From Planctomycetaceae bacterium (lineage in GTDB: Bacteria; Planctomycetota; Phycisphaerae; Phycisphaerales; SM1A02), in contig JAIYCA010000217.1 of assembly GCA_027488265.1 (NCBI GenBank), forward strand, positions 1 through 8,615: a stretch of 8,615 nucleotides of DNA, written 5' to 3'. The notes beneath the pieces are model-generated. The model saw only the letters and a program-made list of their open reading frames with translations. It did not search any database and was not told where the DNA came from. The position numbers and the translations under genes were made by a program. Numbering within the stretch: the first letter of the stretch is position 1; each line of letters opens with the position of its first letter. This document shows, one piece after another, positions 1-6,541 of this stretch.

Positions 1-213
1 GATGATGCGTCCACGCAGATTCATCACGCCTTTGACGTAGGCAGGCGTCTGTGGAAGCGGCGTGATCGCGATGAGTCCGATGATCTCGCGCACGCGGAGA
101 ATTTCGACTCCGAAGTGCTCGCTTCCGAGGCAGAACGTCAGGAACTTGTGTTCGTTCGAGCCGTTCGTTGCACGTGCGTTCATCGTGGATTCGTTGCGTT
201 CATTGGTGGCCAT
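1..213 (-). CDS. cheW: CheW chemotaxis coupling protein (N-terminal part, runs off the left edge)
   Basis: CheW is a cytoplasmic adaptor that links the CheA kinase to methyl-accepting chemoreceptors. Only the first 71 codons are in the window. After a hydrophilic lead of about 22 residues the frame reads KFLTFCLGSEHFGVEILRVR, then EIIG, PLPQTPAYVKGVMNLRGRII. This is the classic opening of a CheW domain: first beta strand, the FGV(E)I segment, the P-x-x-P loop and the VxGVxNLRGxIIP strand. The ATG at 213-211 is preceded by AGGAA (minus strand, 225-221) with 7-nt spacing, which supports the start. The gene lies 45 bp downstream of cheA in the same direction, so the two are probably co-transcribed. 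The rest of the protein is outside the window. A CheV or other CheW-fusion protein cannot be excluded without the C-terminus. Confidence 0.9.
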   Translation of the reverse strand, partial: MATNERNESTMNARATNGSNEHKFLTFCLGSEHFGVEILRVREIIGLIAITPLPQTPAYVKGVMNLRGRII

Positions 214-258
214 GGCTGGTTTCCTGCGAATAGGTGGAAGCGAGTTCGAAGTTCGTGT

Positions 259-2934
259 TTAAGCAGCGCTCATCAAAGGAGTCGAAGCGGTTTCGAGCAG
301 TCCGCCCACATCGACGATGAGTGCGACGCGGCCGTCACCGAGAATGGCACCGCCAGAAACGCCTCGAATTTGTGGTTGGGTATCGCCGAGTGTCTTGATG
401 ACAACCTGCTGTTGACCAAGGATTTCGTCGACGAAGACGCACGCGCGACGCTTTCCGTTTTCGAGGACGAGAAGCAATCCATGTTCGAGTTCGCGCTCGC
501 CTTCGGCGAGATTGAAGACGCGCTGCAATCGGTAGATGGGGAGCAGCGCATCGCATACTTTGGCGACTTCGCCTTTGCCAAGAACCTTCGTCAGTTGCTC
601 GTTGGTTGGGCGGAATGAACGTTCGATATTGAGCGTTGGAACGATGTAGCGTTGGTTGCCGACGCGGACCACCATGCCATCGATGATGGCCATGGTGAGT
701 GGCAAGCGCATCGAGAACACAGAGCCGCTGCCAGGCGTTGAGCGGATCTCGACGGAGCCGCGAAGTGCTTCGATGTTTCGACGCACGACATCCATGCCAA
801 CACCGCGTCCTGAGATATCGGTGACTTTCTCGGCGGTCGAGAAGCCAGGCAAGAAGATGTAGTTGAACACCTCGAGATCGGAGATTTCGTCGGTGTTGCG
901 CGAGGGATCGATCAAGCCCTTTTCAAGGCACTTTCGAATGATGCGCTCACGCGAGAGCCCGCGGCCATCGTCTTCGACTTCGATGACGATCGAGCCGCCC
1001 GAGTGGAATGCGCGCAAGCGAAGCGTGCCGACTTCCGACTTGCCCACAGCAACACGATCCGATGCGGGTTCGATGCCGTGATCGCAAGCGTTGCGAATCA
1101 TGTGGACGAGTGGGTCGCCGATCTCTTCGACGACGTTGCGATCGAGTTCGACGTCCTCGCCCTCCACCTCGAGTTGGATGCGCTTTCCGGCTTTCGCTGC
1201 GACATCGCGAACGAGTCGCGCCATTTTTTGGAACGTCGACTTGAGCGTCACCATGCGGAGGCTCATCGATGTCTCTTGCAGATCGCGCACGATCTTGCCG
1301 AGATGCGCGAGATTTCGCTGCACGCGTTGGTCGCCGAGCTTCGTTACGACGGGATCTTGGATCACCATCAGCTGCGCGATCACCAGTTCGCCCACGAGAT
1401 TCACGAGCGCGTCCATGCGTTGCGTCGAAACCTTGACGGATTGATCCGCCTTGGCTGTCGCGTGTTGCTTTGTTGGAGAAGCTGTCGCAGCGGCTTCAGC
1501 AACGGTCGCACTCTCTGTCGAGGCAGATGGCGTGATGGAAGTTGTCGCTGCGGTCTCGGGCTTCGACTCGATGTTGGTCGCGGCAGTTGAGATCGGAGAA
1601 CTGCTGGAAATCCCCGACAGATTTGCGGGCGCGGCAGGGGAGACGGTTGCGGTCGTCGACGTCGATTGGGTGTTGTGGCTATTGAAGAATCGCCCTTCAC
1701 ACGCAGCTTCCAGCCGATGGACAAGCAACTTGAGTTCTCGTTCGCGAGCCGCTTCGCCGCCGGAAAGCATGCCGATCAGTTGTCCGAGCATGTCGCTCGA
1801 AGCGAGCACGAGTTCGAGCACGGCGGGCGTCAATGCCAGCTTGTTCGATCGCACCTTGTCGAGGAGGAACTCCGCCGCATGGGCGACTTCGACAATGCGC
1901 GCGAGATTGAGGAATCCGGCGACACCCTTGATGGTGTGAAACGCGCGGAAGACAATGTTGACTTGCTCTGGATCGGTTGCGCCCGACTCGAGTGCGAGGA
2001 CCGCGGTTTCGGCGTTGGCGAGGTGTTCGCGCGCTTCGAGGGCGAAGTCGCCAACGTTCTCGTCCGCGCCTTCGAGGTTGATCGTGACACGGAGGTCTTC
2101 GGGGATAGCGTCGAACGCCGACAACGGATCAGGGGCTTCACATGGGGTCGCTCTGCACGCGTGGTTCGATGCACCTGTGGCAGGCTCTGGCGAAGGTGTC
2201 GCGGGAACGAGGCGCGCCGCAGGCGTGTTGGTGGAGGGTTGTGCGGTGGCGTCCGCCTTCGCCATCATTGGTGGGCACTTCGACTCCGCTGTTGCGATCG
2301 AGAGCGTTGAGCGGGCAATCGTGGAATCCGGCTCGGGAGCAGAGGGGTCAGACCGCAGGGCCGCGGCGAGAGACTTCATCCAATCGCAGACGGCGAGCAC
2401 CGACTCTGTGGGGAAAGAGTCTGCGGATGCGTCGATGATGGATTCGAGGTCGTGGCAGAGTGATTGCGCCTCAGAGAGGCTCAAGACTCCACATTCGCCC
2501 TTGAGGGTGTGGATGCGACGGCGGATGTCCGCGGCGGCCTCGGGGGTCAAGCCGTGGCTCTCGGCCGTCACCGCGAGATGCTCGATCTCAGGGAGGGAGG
2601 ACTCGCAACTTGCGACCCATGCGAGGAGGAGTTCGGGGTCGGCGGGCTCACGGGCGGGCGCGGACGCCTGCTCGATCGCTGAGTCGCAGGCGCGGACAGC
2701 TTCAATGACTCGCCGAAATGCAGACTCTACGTCATCCACCTGCCGGAGCACGATGGCCTCCGAGAGGTCCGCAGCCTCCGCGGAAGTCTGAGCGACTTCC
2801 GCGATGCCCTCGCTTTGCGCGTCGGTCGACAGTTGCCGCAGGAGTTCGCCGAGTGCGACGAGGCTTTGCAGATCGCCAGCGTCGGTGAGGACGGAGGCTT
2901 TGGCAGCGGCTTGGATCGAGGCCTTGAGCCCCAT
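259..2934 (-). CDS. cheA: CheA-type chemotaxis histidine kinase with two HPt domains
   Basis: This cytoplasmic sensor kinase autophosphorylates on an HPt histidine and passes phosphate to CheY/CheB-type regulators. From the ATG it has 891 residues: an alpha-helical N-terminal part (1-90), HPt-1 with HTLKGE (His142), a Pro/Ala/Ser/Thr linker (about 197-270), HPt-2 with HTIKG (His333), and a long Ser/Thr/Ala linker (about 415-497). The dimerisation segment follows (about 500-562, MDALVNLVGELVIAQ), then the HATPase core with N-box HMIRNACDHG (Asn615), DDGRG (655-659), FLPGFST (694-700) and GRGVGMD (709-715). A CheW-like P5 domain covers about 749-882. No P2 domain is apparent. An in-frame GTG at 2943-2941 would add three residues, but it overlaps the SD (AGGAAGG, 2949-2943), which sits 8 nt before the ATG, so the ATG is chosen. 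The protein is longer than classical CheA (about 650) because of the extra HPt and linkers. cheW follows downstream. Confidence 0.96.
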   Translation of the reverse strand: MGLKASIQAAAKASVLTDAGDLQSLVALGELLRQLSTDAQSEGIAEVAQTSAEAADLSEAIVLRQVDDVESAFRRVIEAVRACDSAIEQASAPAREPADPELLLAWVASCESSLPEIEHLAVTAESHGLTPEAAADIRRRIHTLKGECGVLSLSEAQSLCHDLESIIDASADSFPTESVLAVCDWMKSLAAALRSDPSAPEPDSTIARSTLSIATAESKCPPMMAKADATAQPSTNTPAARLVPATPSPEPATGASNHACRATPCEAPDPLSAFDAIPEDLRVTINLEGADENVGDFALEAREHLANAETAVLALESGATDPEQVNIVFRAFHTIKGVAGFLNLARIVEVAHAAEFLLDKVRSNKLALTPAVLELVLASSDMLGQLIGMLSGGEAARERELKLLVHRLEAACEGRFFNSHNTQSTSTTATVSPAAPANLSGISSSSPISTAATNIESKPETAATTSITPSASTESATVAEAAATASPTKQHATAKADQSVKVSTQRMDALVNLVGELVIAQLMVIQDPVVTKLGDQRVQRNLAHLGKIVRDLQETSMSLRMVTLKSTFQKMARLVRDVAAKAGKRIQLEVEGEDVELDRNVVEEIGDPLVHMIRNACDHGIEPASDRVAVGKSEVGTLRLRAFHSGGSIVIEVEDDGRGLSRERIIRKCLEKGLIDPSRNTDEISDLEVFNYIFLPGFSTAEKVTDISGRGVGMDVVRRNIEALRGSVEIRSTPGSGSVFSMRLPLTMAIIDGMVVRVGNQRYIVPTLNIERSFRPTNEQLTKVLGKGEVAKVCDALLPIYRLQRVFNLAEGERELEHGLLLVLENGKRRACVFVDEILGQQQVVIKTLGDTQPQIRGVSGGAILGDGRVALIVDVGGLLETASTPLMSAA

Positions 2935-2942
2935 GTGTGGCA

Positions 2943-2949
2943 CCTTCCT
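2943..2949 (-). promoter_or_regulatory. Shine-Dalgarno site that decides the cheA start
   Basis: On the minus strand AGGAAGG lies 8 nt before the ATG at 2934-2932. The upstream in-frame GTG (2943-2941) shares its first base with the last G of this site, so it cannot be the start served by it. Confidence 0.75.
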
Positions 2950-3120
2950 GTTGCGCCCAAAGGGAACGGGCGGGAATCAGCAATCCGCAATGCGGAGCGC
3001 ATCGGCGGATACGCGGGAGGGGGATCGGCGGCGAATCGTGGGGAATGCAGCCCTTGCGTCGCTTCTCGACCGAAGAGCTTGGATTGGGGAAGTTGCCCCT
3101 TGGGCGAATGACCTAGTGGG

Positions 3121-3255
3121 ACTCGAGGTTGCCGAACTCGAGGTTGCCGAACTCGAAGTTGCTGAACTCGAGGTTGCTGAACTCGAGGTTGCCGAACTCG
3201 AGGTTGCTGGGCTTGAGGTCGCGGCGATCGAGGTCTTCCGCATCGAGGCTGTCAC
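3121..3255. repeat. 15-bp tandem array in the cheA divergent intergenic region (6 good plus 3 decaying copies)
   Basis: The unit is ACTCGAGGTTGCYGA. Copies 1-6 (3121-3210) differ at only a few positions. Copies 7-9 (3211-3255) drift progressively but keep TCGAGG or TTGAGG in phase. Each good copy except the third carries the palindrome CTCGAG. In one plus-strand frame the array reads repeats of ELEVA; in one minus-strand frame it reads ATSSS. Differences among copies 1-5 fall on wobble positions in both of those frames. Array function is unknown. It could be a minisatellite, a set of regularly spaced protein-binding sites, or part of a small coding region. Confidence 0.9.
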
Positions 3256-3316
3256 CTCGCGTTTGCGAACCTCAGGTGCGCGCGATGATTGCACGCATGA
3301 ATGTGCAGGCTTTCGC

Positions 3317-3322
3317 TATATT
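3317..3322 (+). promoter_or_regulatory. Putative -10 element (TATATT) for the acidic membrane protein gene
   Basis: GCTATATTG lies 19 nt before the ATG at 3342. Transcription starting about 7 nt after the box would leave a leader of about 13 nt. There is no convincing -35: TTGCAC at 3289-3294 is 22 bp upstream, which is too far for a standard spacer. No Shine-Dalgarno precedes the ATG. Confidence 0.4.
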
Positions 3323-3341
3323 GAGTCGATAACCCACACGC

Positions 3342-4979
3342 ATGGAGAGCGCTGAGACATCGCCCCGAGTGCCGCAGGATGCGGCCACGACGAATGCCGC
3401 CGAGACACCGGCTCTGGCTGGTGATTCTGCCCGCACTGTCGCGAAAAACGCGGAAAATCGACGTTCTCGTGCGCTCTTTGAGATCGATCCAGGTTGGCCG
3501 TTCGTCGTCGCGGGTCTTGGGCTCATCGTCGCGGGAGTGTTGATCCCAGCGCAACGTGACTTGCACGAACTCCGAGGCTCGCTCGAGGTTCATCGCGCAC
3601 TACTTGAGCACTCGGACCGTCGACTCGACGCGTACGACCGCTTCTTGGTTGCCGTCGATGAGGCTGAGCCGCAGTTGGTCCGGCGTCTCGCGGCGAGCCA
3701 ATTGAACAAGATGCCGGCCGATGAGCGGCCGTACTTGATGCTGCCGTCCATGAACGCGACAGTGAGTGATTGGATCGACGCATCTGAGCCGCTCGAAGTT
3801 CCCGCGCCAGCGCCCTATCCCGACACGTTGCTTGCTCGGCTCGCCACGGGTCCGCGCCGTTTGTGGATTCTTGCGAGTGGGGTCTTCTTGATCTTTGTCG
3901 GGCTCGTGTTTGGCCCAAGCGGAATGCGATCTGGTGTGCGGCGAAATCCGCGCGCGGTCCCATCGCGTGGCGAAGCTGATCGCCCTGAAAGTGGACTGAA
4001 CGAAGTCGATGCAAGTGGAACGACGGCCGCGGTTGGCATGGCAACGATTGCGGCAGGCTCAGTTGTTGATGTGGCGGTTGAATCGCTCGGTGGAAGGCTG
4101 CCGGAAGAAGTCGAGCCGCATGCGTCTGCGTCAGACGTGGAAGCGGCGAGCGCCGAGTCCTCGAGCGCGCACGAGAACGCCACATTCGCGAGCGCCGAAG
4201 TCGATGCTGATGCCTCGAGTGATGAATATCTCGCGTCGATTGCTTCGACGTCGGAGTCTTCTCCGTTGATGCATGACGCTGCGGAGACCTCGCAGTCCGA
4301 GACGGGCTTCGAAACCGCCTGCGACATCGAAGACGTTGGCTTGGAAGAAGCTTGTGACGAAGCTTGTGACGACTTCCGTGAAAGCGGTGCGCTCGCGTTG
4401 GAACCATCGGGAACTGCGAATAGATCTTCTTCGGTCGATGCGGCTGATGTGCAGGTCTCCGATGTTGAGGACACGCATGTTGAGGACACCGATATCCGCT
4501 CCGATCAGGTTGTGACGGAAGTGGCAGTGATCGGACATGAGTCGCCGTTCGATGGCGAAAGCGCGTTGTTGGAGTCGCAAGACAACGTTCAGTCCGAAGT
4601 GGCGGATGAAGTGGCGGATTTGGACGAGTCCGGCGACCTACAAGCCGCGGACAACACCGACGCGGACGAGAGTTCGGAAGTGGATGCCGCCGAGGTCGGT
4701 GAGGTCGACGAGGCTGATGAGGCTGACGAGGTCGACGAGGCTGACGAGGTCGACGAGGCTGACGAGGCTGACGAGAGCGACGACTCCGACGACTCCGACG
4801 ACTCCGACGACTCCTCTGTGGAACTGCGCGCAGAGACGATCGCGGTTCCAGGGGAACACGAACTTCCCACGGATGCGGAACGCCCCGATGCGTTCGATCG
4901 TGCGCTCGATACGTGGTCGCTCTTCCACGGCATCGATGAATCGCGTTGGATCGATACGTCCGACCGTCGCAACGATTGA
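3342..4979 (+). CDS. Two-TM membrane protein with long acidic, repeat-rich cytoplasmic tail; function unknown
   Basis: I do not recognise this 545-residue protein. Residues 1-50 are polar and end in a basic stretch (ENRRSR). TM1 is about 52-70 (WPFVVAGLGLIVAGVLIPA). Residues 71-170 are hydrophilic, with a helical, coiled-coil-like start (72-122) and a Pro-rich end. TM2 is about 173-191 (LWILASGVFLIFVGLVF), followed by basic RSGVRRNPR. By the positive-inside rule both ends are cytoplasmic and the 100-residue loop is outside. From about 210 to 510 the sequence is very rich in Glu, Asp, Ser and Ala, ending in E-V/A-D and D-S-D triplets (451-492). The last 32 residues are different: not repetitive, with several aromatics (FDRALDTWSLFHGIDESRW). 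The start is the ATG 19 nt after a TATATT box; no SD is visible. Its tail is unlike its neighbours in composition. It may be a scaffold or anchor, which is inference only. I rate the gene itself as real because of the sensible membrane topology. Confidence 0.85.
   Translation: MESAETSPRVPQDAATTNAAETPALAGDSARTVAKNAENRRSRALFEIDPGWPFVVAGLGLIVAGVLIPAQRDLHELRGSLEVHRALLEHSDRRLDAYDRFLVAVDEAEPQLVRRLAASQLNKMPADERPYLMLPSMNATVSDWIDASEPLEVPAPAPYPDTLLARLATGPRRLWILASGVFLIFVGLVFGPSGMRSGVRRNPRAVPSRGEADRPESGLNEVDASGTTAAVGMATIAAGSVVDVAVESLGGRLPEEVEPHASASDVEAASAESSSAHENATFASAEVDADASSDEYLASIASTSESSPLMHDAAETSQSETGFETACDIEDVGLEEACDEACDDFRESGALALEPSGTANRSSSVDAADVQVSDVEDTHVEDTDIRSDQVVTEVAVIGHESPFDGESALLESQDNVQSEVADEVADLDESGDLQAADNTDADESSEVDAAEVGEVDEADEADEVDEADEVDEADEADESDDSDDSDDSDDSSVELRAETIAVPGEHELPTDAERPDAFDRALDTWSLFHGIDESRWIDTSDRRND
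4347..4370 (+). repeat. 12-bp tandem duplication inside the acidic tail
   Basis: GAAGCTTGTGAC occurs twice, perfectly and in tandem (4347-4358, 4359-4370), encoding EACD twice. Perfect identity suggests a recent in-frame duplication. Confidence 0.9.
4461..4490 (+). repeat. 15-bp tandem duplication inside the acidic tail
   Basis: GATGTTGAGGACACG and CATGTTGAGGACACC are adjacent, encoding DVEDT and HVEDT. They differ only at the first and last base. Confidence 0.85.
4596..4619 (+). repeat. 12-bp tandem duplication inside the acidic tail
   Basis: GAAGTGGCGGAT occurs twice in tandem without a mismatch, encoding EVAD twice, in frame. Confidence 0.9.
4692..4817 (+). repeat. 9-bp tandem array (about 14 units) coding for E-V/A-D and D-S-D triplets
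   Basis: Units of the form GAGGTCGAC or GAGGCTGAC run from 4692 to 4772, pass through one transitional unit (GAGAGCGAC), and give way to GACTCCGAC from 4782 to 4808, with a partial last unit. All are in frame with the acidic protein. Copy number changes would lengthen or shorten the tail without a frameshift. Confidence 0.92.
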
Positions 4980-4995
4980 TCAACATCGCCGGGGC

Positions 4996-5013
4996 CACGA
5001 TCACGATCACGAT
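4996..5013 (+). repeat. Three tandem CACGAT hexamers
   Basis: CACGAT is repeated three times directly after the end of the acidic protein gene. It creates two overlapping GATC-bounded repeats. No function is suggested by the sequence. Confidence 0.8.
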
Positions 5014-5015
5014 CC

Positions 5016-5042
5016 ACGCGCCACGTTTCGCGGGGTGCGCGT
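5016..5042 (+). terminator. Possible terminator hairpin after the acidic membrane protein gene
   Basis: ACGCGC plus AC (5016-5021, 5023-5024, one bulged C at 5022) can pair with GT plus GCGCGT (5035-5042) around a 10-nt loop, giving 8 G+C-rich pairs. It begins 36 nt after the stop codon. The following T run is very short (TTT including the last stem base, then CA), so intrinsic termination is uncertain. Confidence 0.35.
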
Positions 5043-5079
5043 TTCACGTCACTCTTTCGTTGGGTGCCTGATCGCGCGC

Positions 5080-5085
5080 TAGCCT
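5080..5085 (+). promoter_or_regulatory. Putative -10 element (TAGCCT) placed for a leaderless dprA transcript
   Basis: GCTAGCCTC lies with 7 nt between TAGCCT and the ATG at 5093, the spacing expected when transcription begins at or next to the start codon. No SD precedes the ATG. The best -35-like hexamer (TTGGGT, 5060-5065) leaves only a 14-bp spacer, so support is modest. Confidence 0.35.
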
Positions 5086-5092
5086 CGCGCGC

Positions 5093-6541
5093 ATGGAATC
5101 GATCGATGCGCAGCCGTTTCAACATCTAGAAGGCGATCACGCGCCGCACGCTGCTGATGCAGTCGAGGCAGAATGCGCGGCGACCTTGCGTTTCCTTGCC
5201 GCAGGAGGCGTTGGCCCCGGCCGAGTGGCCTCACTGCAGAGGGCGTTTGGTGACCTCCGTCTTGCGTTACAGGCATCTGCGACAGAGGTCGCTGCAGTAT
5301 TGCGCATGCGCGAGCCTGACGCGGCACGCATTCTCAACGAGGCACGCGCTGCCGATCCCGCGACGGAAATCGCGCGTGTTGCGGCACTGGGCGGTCGAAT
5401 TGTGACGTTCGCCGATCCTGAATATCCAACGCTCCTTCGAGTGGCGCCCGACCCGCCGGCGCTGCTCATGGTGCGGGGCACGTTGCCGGCTGAACCCGAA
5501 CTCTGTGTGGCGATCGTGGGTTCGCGTCGTGCGACTGCGTACGGACGTGTGCAAGCCGCACGCATTGCTGGTGAGCTCGCAGCGCGTGGCATCGTGATTG
5601 TGTCGGGCGGTGCGCGTGGCATCGATGCTGAAGCACATCGTGCGGCGCTTCGTGCGGGAGGCCGCACGATCGCAGTCGTTGCTGCGGGGCTTTCTCATCC
5701 ATATCCGCCCGAGCATGCGCCGCTCTTTGATGCCATCGTCGAGGCAGGTGGCGCGGTGCTCACCGAGCAGACAACCGACGTCATGCCGCGGGCGGAGTTG
5801 TTCCCTCGCCGGAATCGGATCGTTGCTGGGATTTCGGTAGCGACCGTGGTGGTCGAAGCCGCACGTCGATCGGGTGCGCTCGTGACGGCACGGATCGCAG
5901 TTGAAGATCTCTCGCGCGAGGTGGGCTGTGTGCCGGGCTCCGTTGAAAGTGTGTCGAGCGAAGGTTGTCACGCTGCGATCCGCGAAGGTTGGGCGCGACT
6001 CGTGACAGGGGCAGAAGACGTTGTTGACATGCTCTCGGATGTGCGCGCGTTGGTGAAGGGTGCGCTCGAAGCACGAACCTCGAAGAACACTGGAGTAAGC
6101 CCGCTTCTCCCGAGCGATGCATCTCGCGTGCACGGGAGAACTGCTGATGCAGCATCAGATGCGGTGTTTGATCAACGTTGCGTAAACGAGCGACGTGGTT
6201 CGAGCGAACGCTTGCGCGATGTTGCTCGAGACAGGCGTTCGCCCCAACCTGCGCGTGATTCGCACGGTGTTGATCCGATCCAAACGAAACTGTCTCAGGA
6301 TGCGCAGGCTCTCCTCGAATGGATGCTTGGAGAGACGACGACGCAACGCAACAACAATAAACGAAGAGCTGGTGGCGATCAGTGCGTTGGTGTGGAATTT
6401 CGCGCCGGACTCGACGAACTCGAGCATCACCTCGGTTGGTCCATCCCACGTTTAGCCGCGGCGACGCTCTCGCTGGAGTGTGCGGGGCGCATCGCGCGCG
6501 ATCCTGAGGGTGCGTTCGTGCTTGTTGAAAGGTACCGATAG
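5093..6541 (+). CDS. dprA: DNA-processing protein DprA (RecA loader for natural transformation) with long linker
   Basis: DprA binds incoming single-stranded DNA in the cytoplasm and loads RecA during natural transformation. This copy has 482 residues. An N-terminal helical (SAM/HhH-like) region covers about 28-95, and YPTLLRVAPDPPALLMVRG (111-129) leads into the Rossmann-like core. Family motifs are IVGSRRATAYG (141-151), SGGARGIDAEAHRAAL (171-186), FPRRNRIVAGIS (237-248), EAARRSGALVTA (255-266) and VPGSVE (280-285). The usual G-x-N-x-L-I segment here reads GCHAAIREGWARLV, so the Asn is replaced. A linker of about 80-110 residues (320-430), variable and hydrophilic, separates the core from a winged-helix domain (about 438-478, LDELEHHLGWSIPRLAAATL). 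Most family members are about 290-380 residues. No SD precedes the ATG. The next in-frame ATG (residue 72) would cut the N-terminal domain, so 5093 is kept. Confidence 0.94.
   Translation: MESIDAQPFQHLEGDHAPHAADAVEAECAATLRFLAAGGVGPGRVASLQRAFGDLRLALQASATEVAAVLRMREPDAARILNEARAADPATEIARVAALGGRIVTFADPEYPTLLRVAPDPPALLMVRGTLPAEPELCVAIVGSRRATAYGRVQAARIAGELAARGIVIVSGGARGIDAEAHRAALRAGGRTIAVVAAGLSHPYPPEHAPLFDAIVEAGGAVLTEQTTDVMPRAELFPRRNRIVAGISVATVVVEAARRSGALVTARIAVEDLSREVGCVPGSVESVSSEGCHAAIREGWARLVTGAEDVVDMLSDVRALVKGALEARTSKNTGVSPLLPSDASRVHGRTADAASDAVFDQRCVNERRGSSERLRDVARDRRSPQPARDSHGVDPIQTKLSQDAQALLEWMLGETTTQRNNNKRRAGGDQCVGVEFRAGLDELEHHLGWSIPRLAAATLSLECAGRIARDPEGAFVLVERYR

Larger units (their letters stand above)
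2935..3341. other. Divergent intergenic region between cheA and the acidic membrane protein gene
   Basis: This 407-bp stretch separates the leftward cheA operon from the rightward genes. It contains the cheA ribosome binding site, about 170 bp with no recognisable element, the 15-bp tandem array and a TATATT box before the rightward gene. A plus-strand frame is open from within cheA through the array to 3355, and its internal ATG at 2991 would give about 121 residues. It has no good SD and no recognised domain, so I do not call it as a gene. I could not find a convincing promoter for cheA on the minus strand here. Confidence 0.6.

Noticed and set aside
1955..2791. 278-residue plus-strand frame antisense to cheA, with further ones at 1003-1590 and 1666-2310
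   Set aside because: cheA is unmistakable across these regions. Long antisense frames are expected at high G+C and these show no recognisable domain.
3121..3255. CRISPR array
   Set aside because: The unit is 15 bp with no spacers; it is a direct tandem repeat.
3121..3255. True pentapeptide-repeat protein
   Set aside because: Only about eight units, Glu instead of Asp/Asn at the second position, and no supported start; kept only as a weak hypothesis.
3523..5010. 495-residue minus-strand frame antisense to the acidic protein gene
   Set aside because: It is an Arg/Pro/Ser/His-rich mirror of the Asp/Glu codons and repeats on the other strand. The sense frame has ordered TM helices with proper basic flanks; this one has no domain and an implausible composition.
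5267..6133. 288-residue minus-strand frame antisense to dprA, and another at 5781-6449
   Set aside because: Rich in Arg, His, Thr and Cys with no domain, and overlapping the DprA core motifs on the plus strand.
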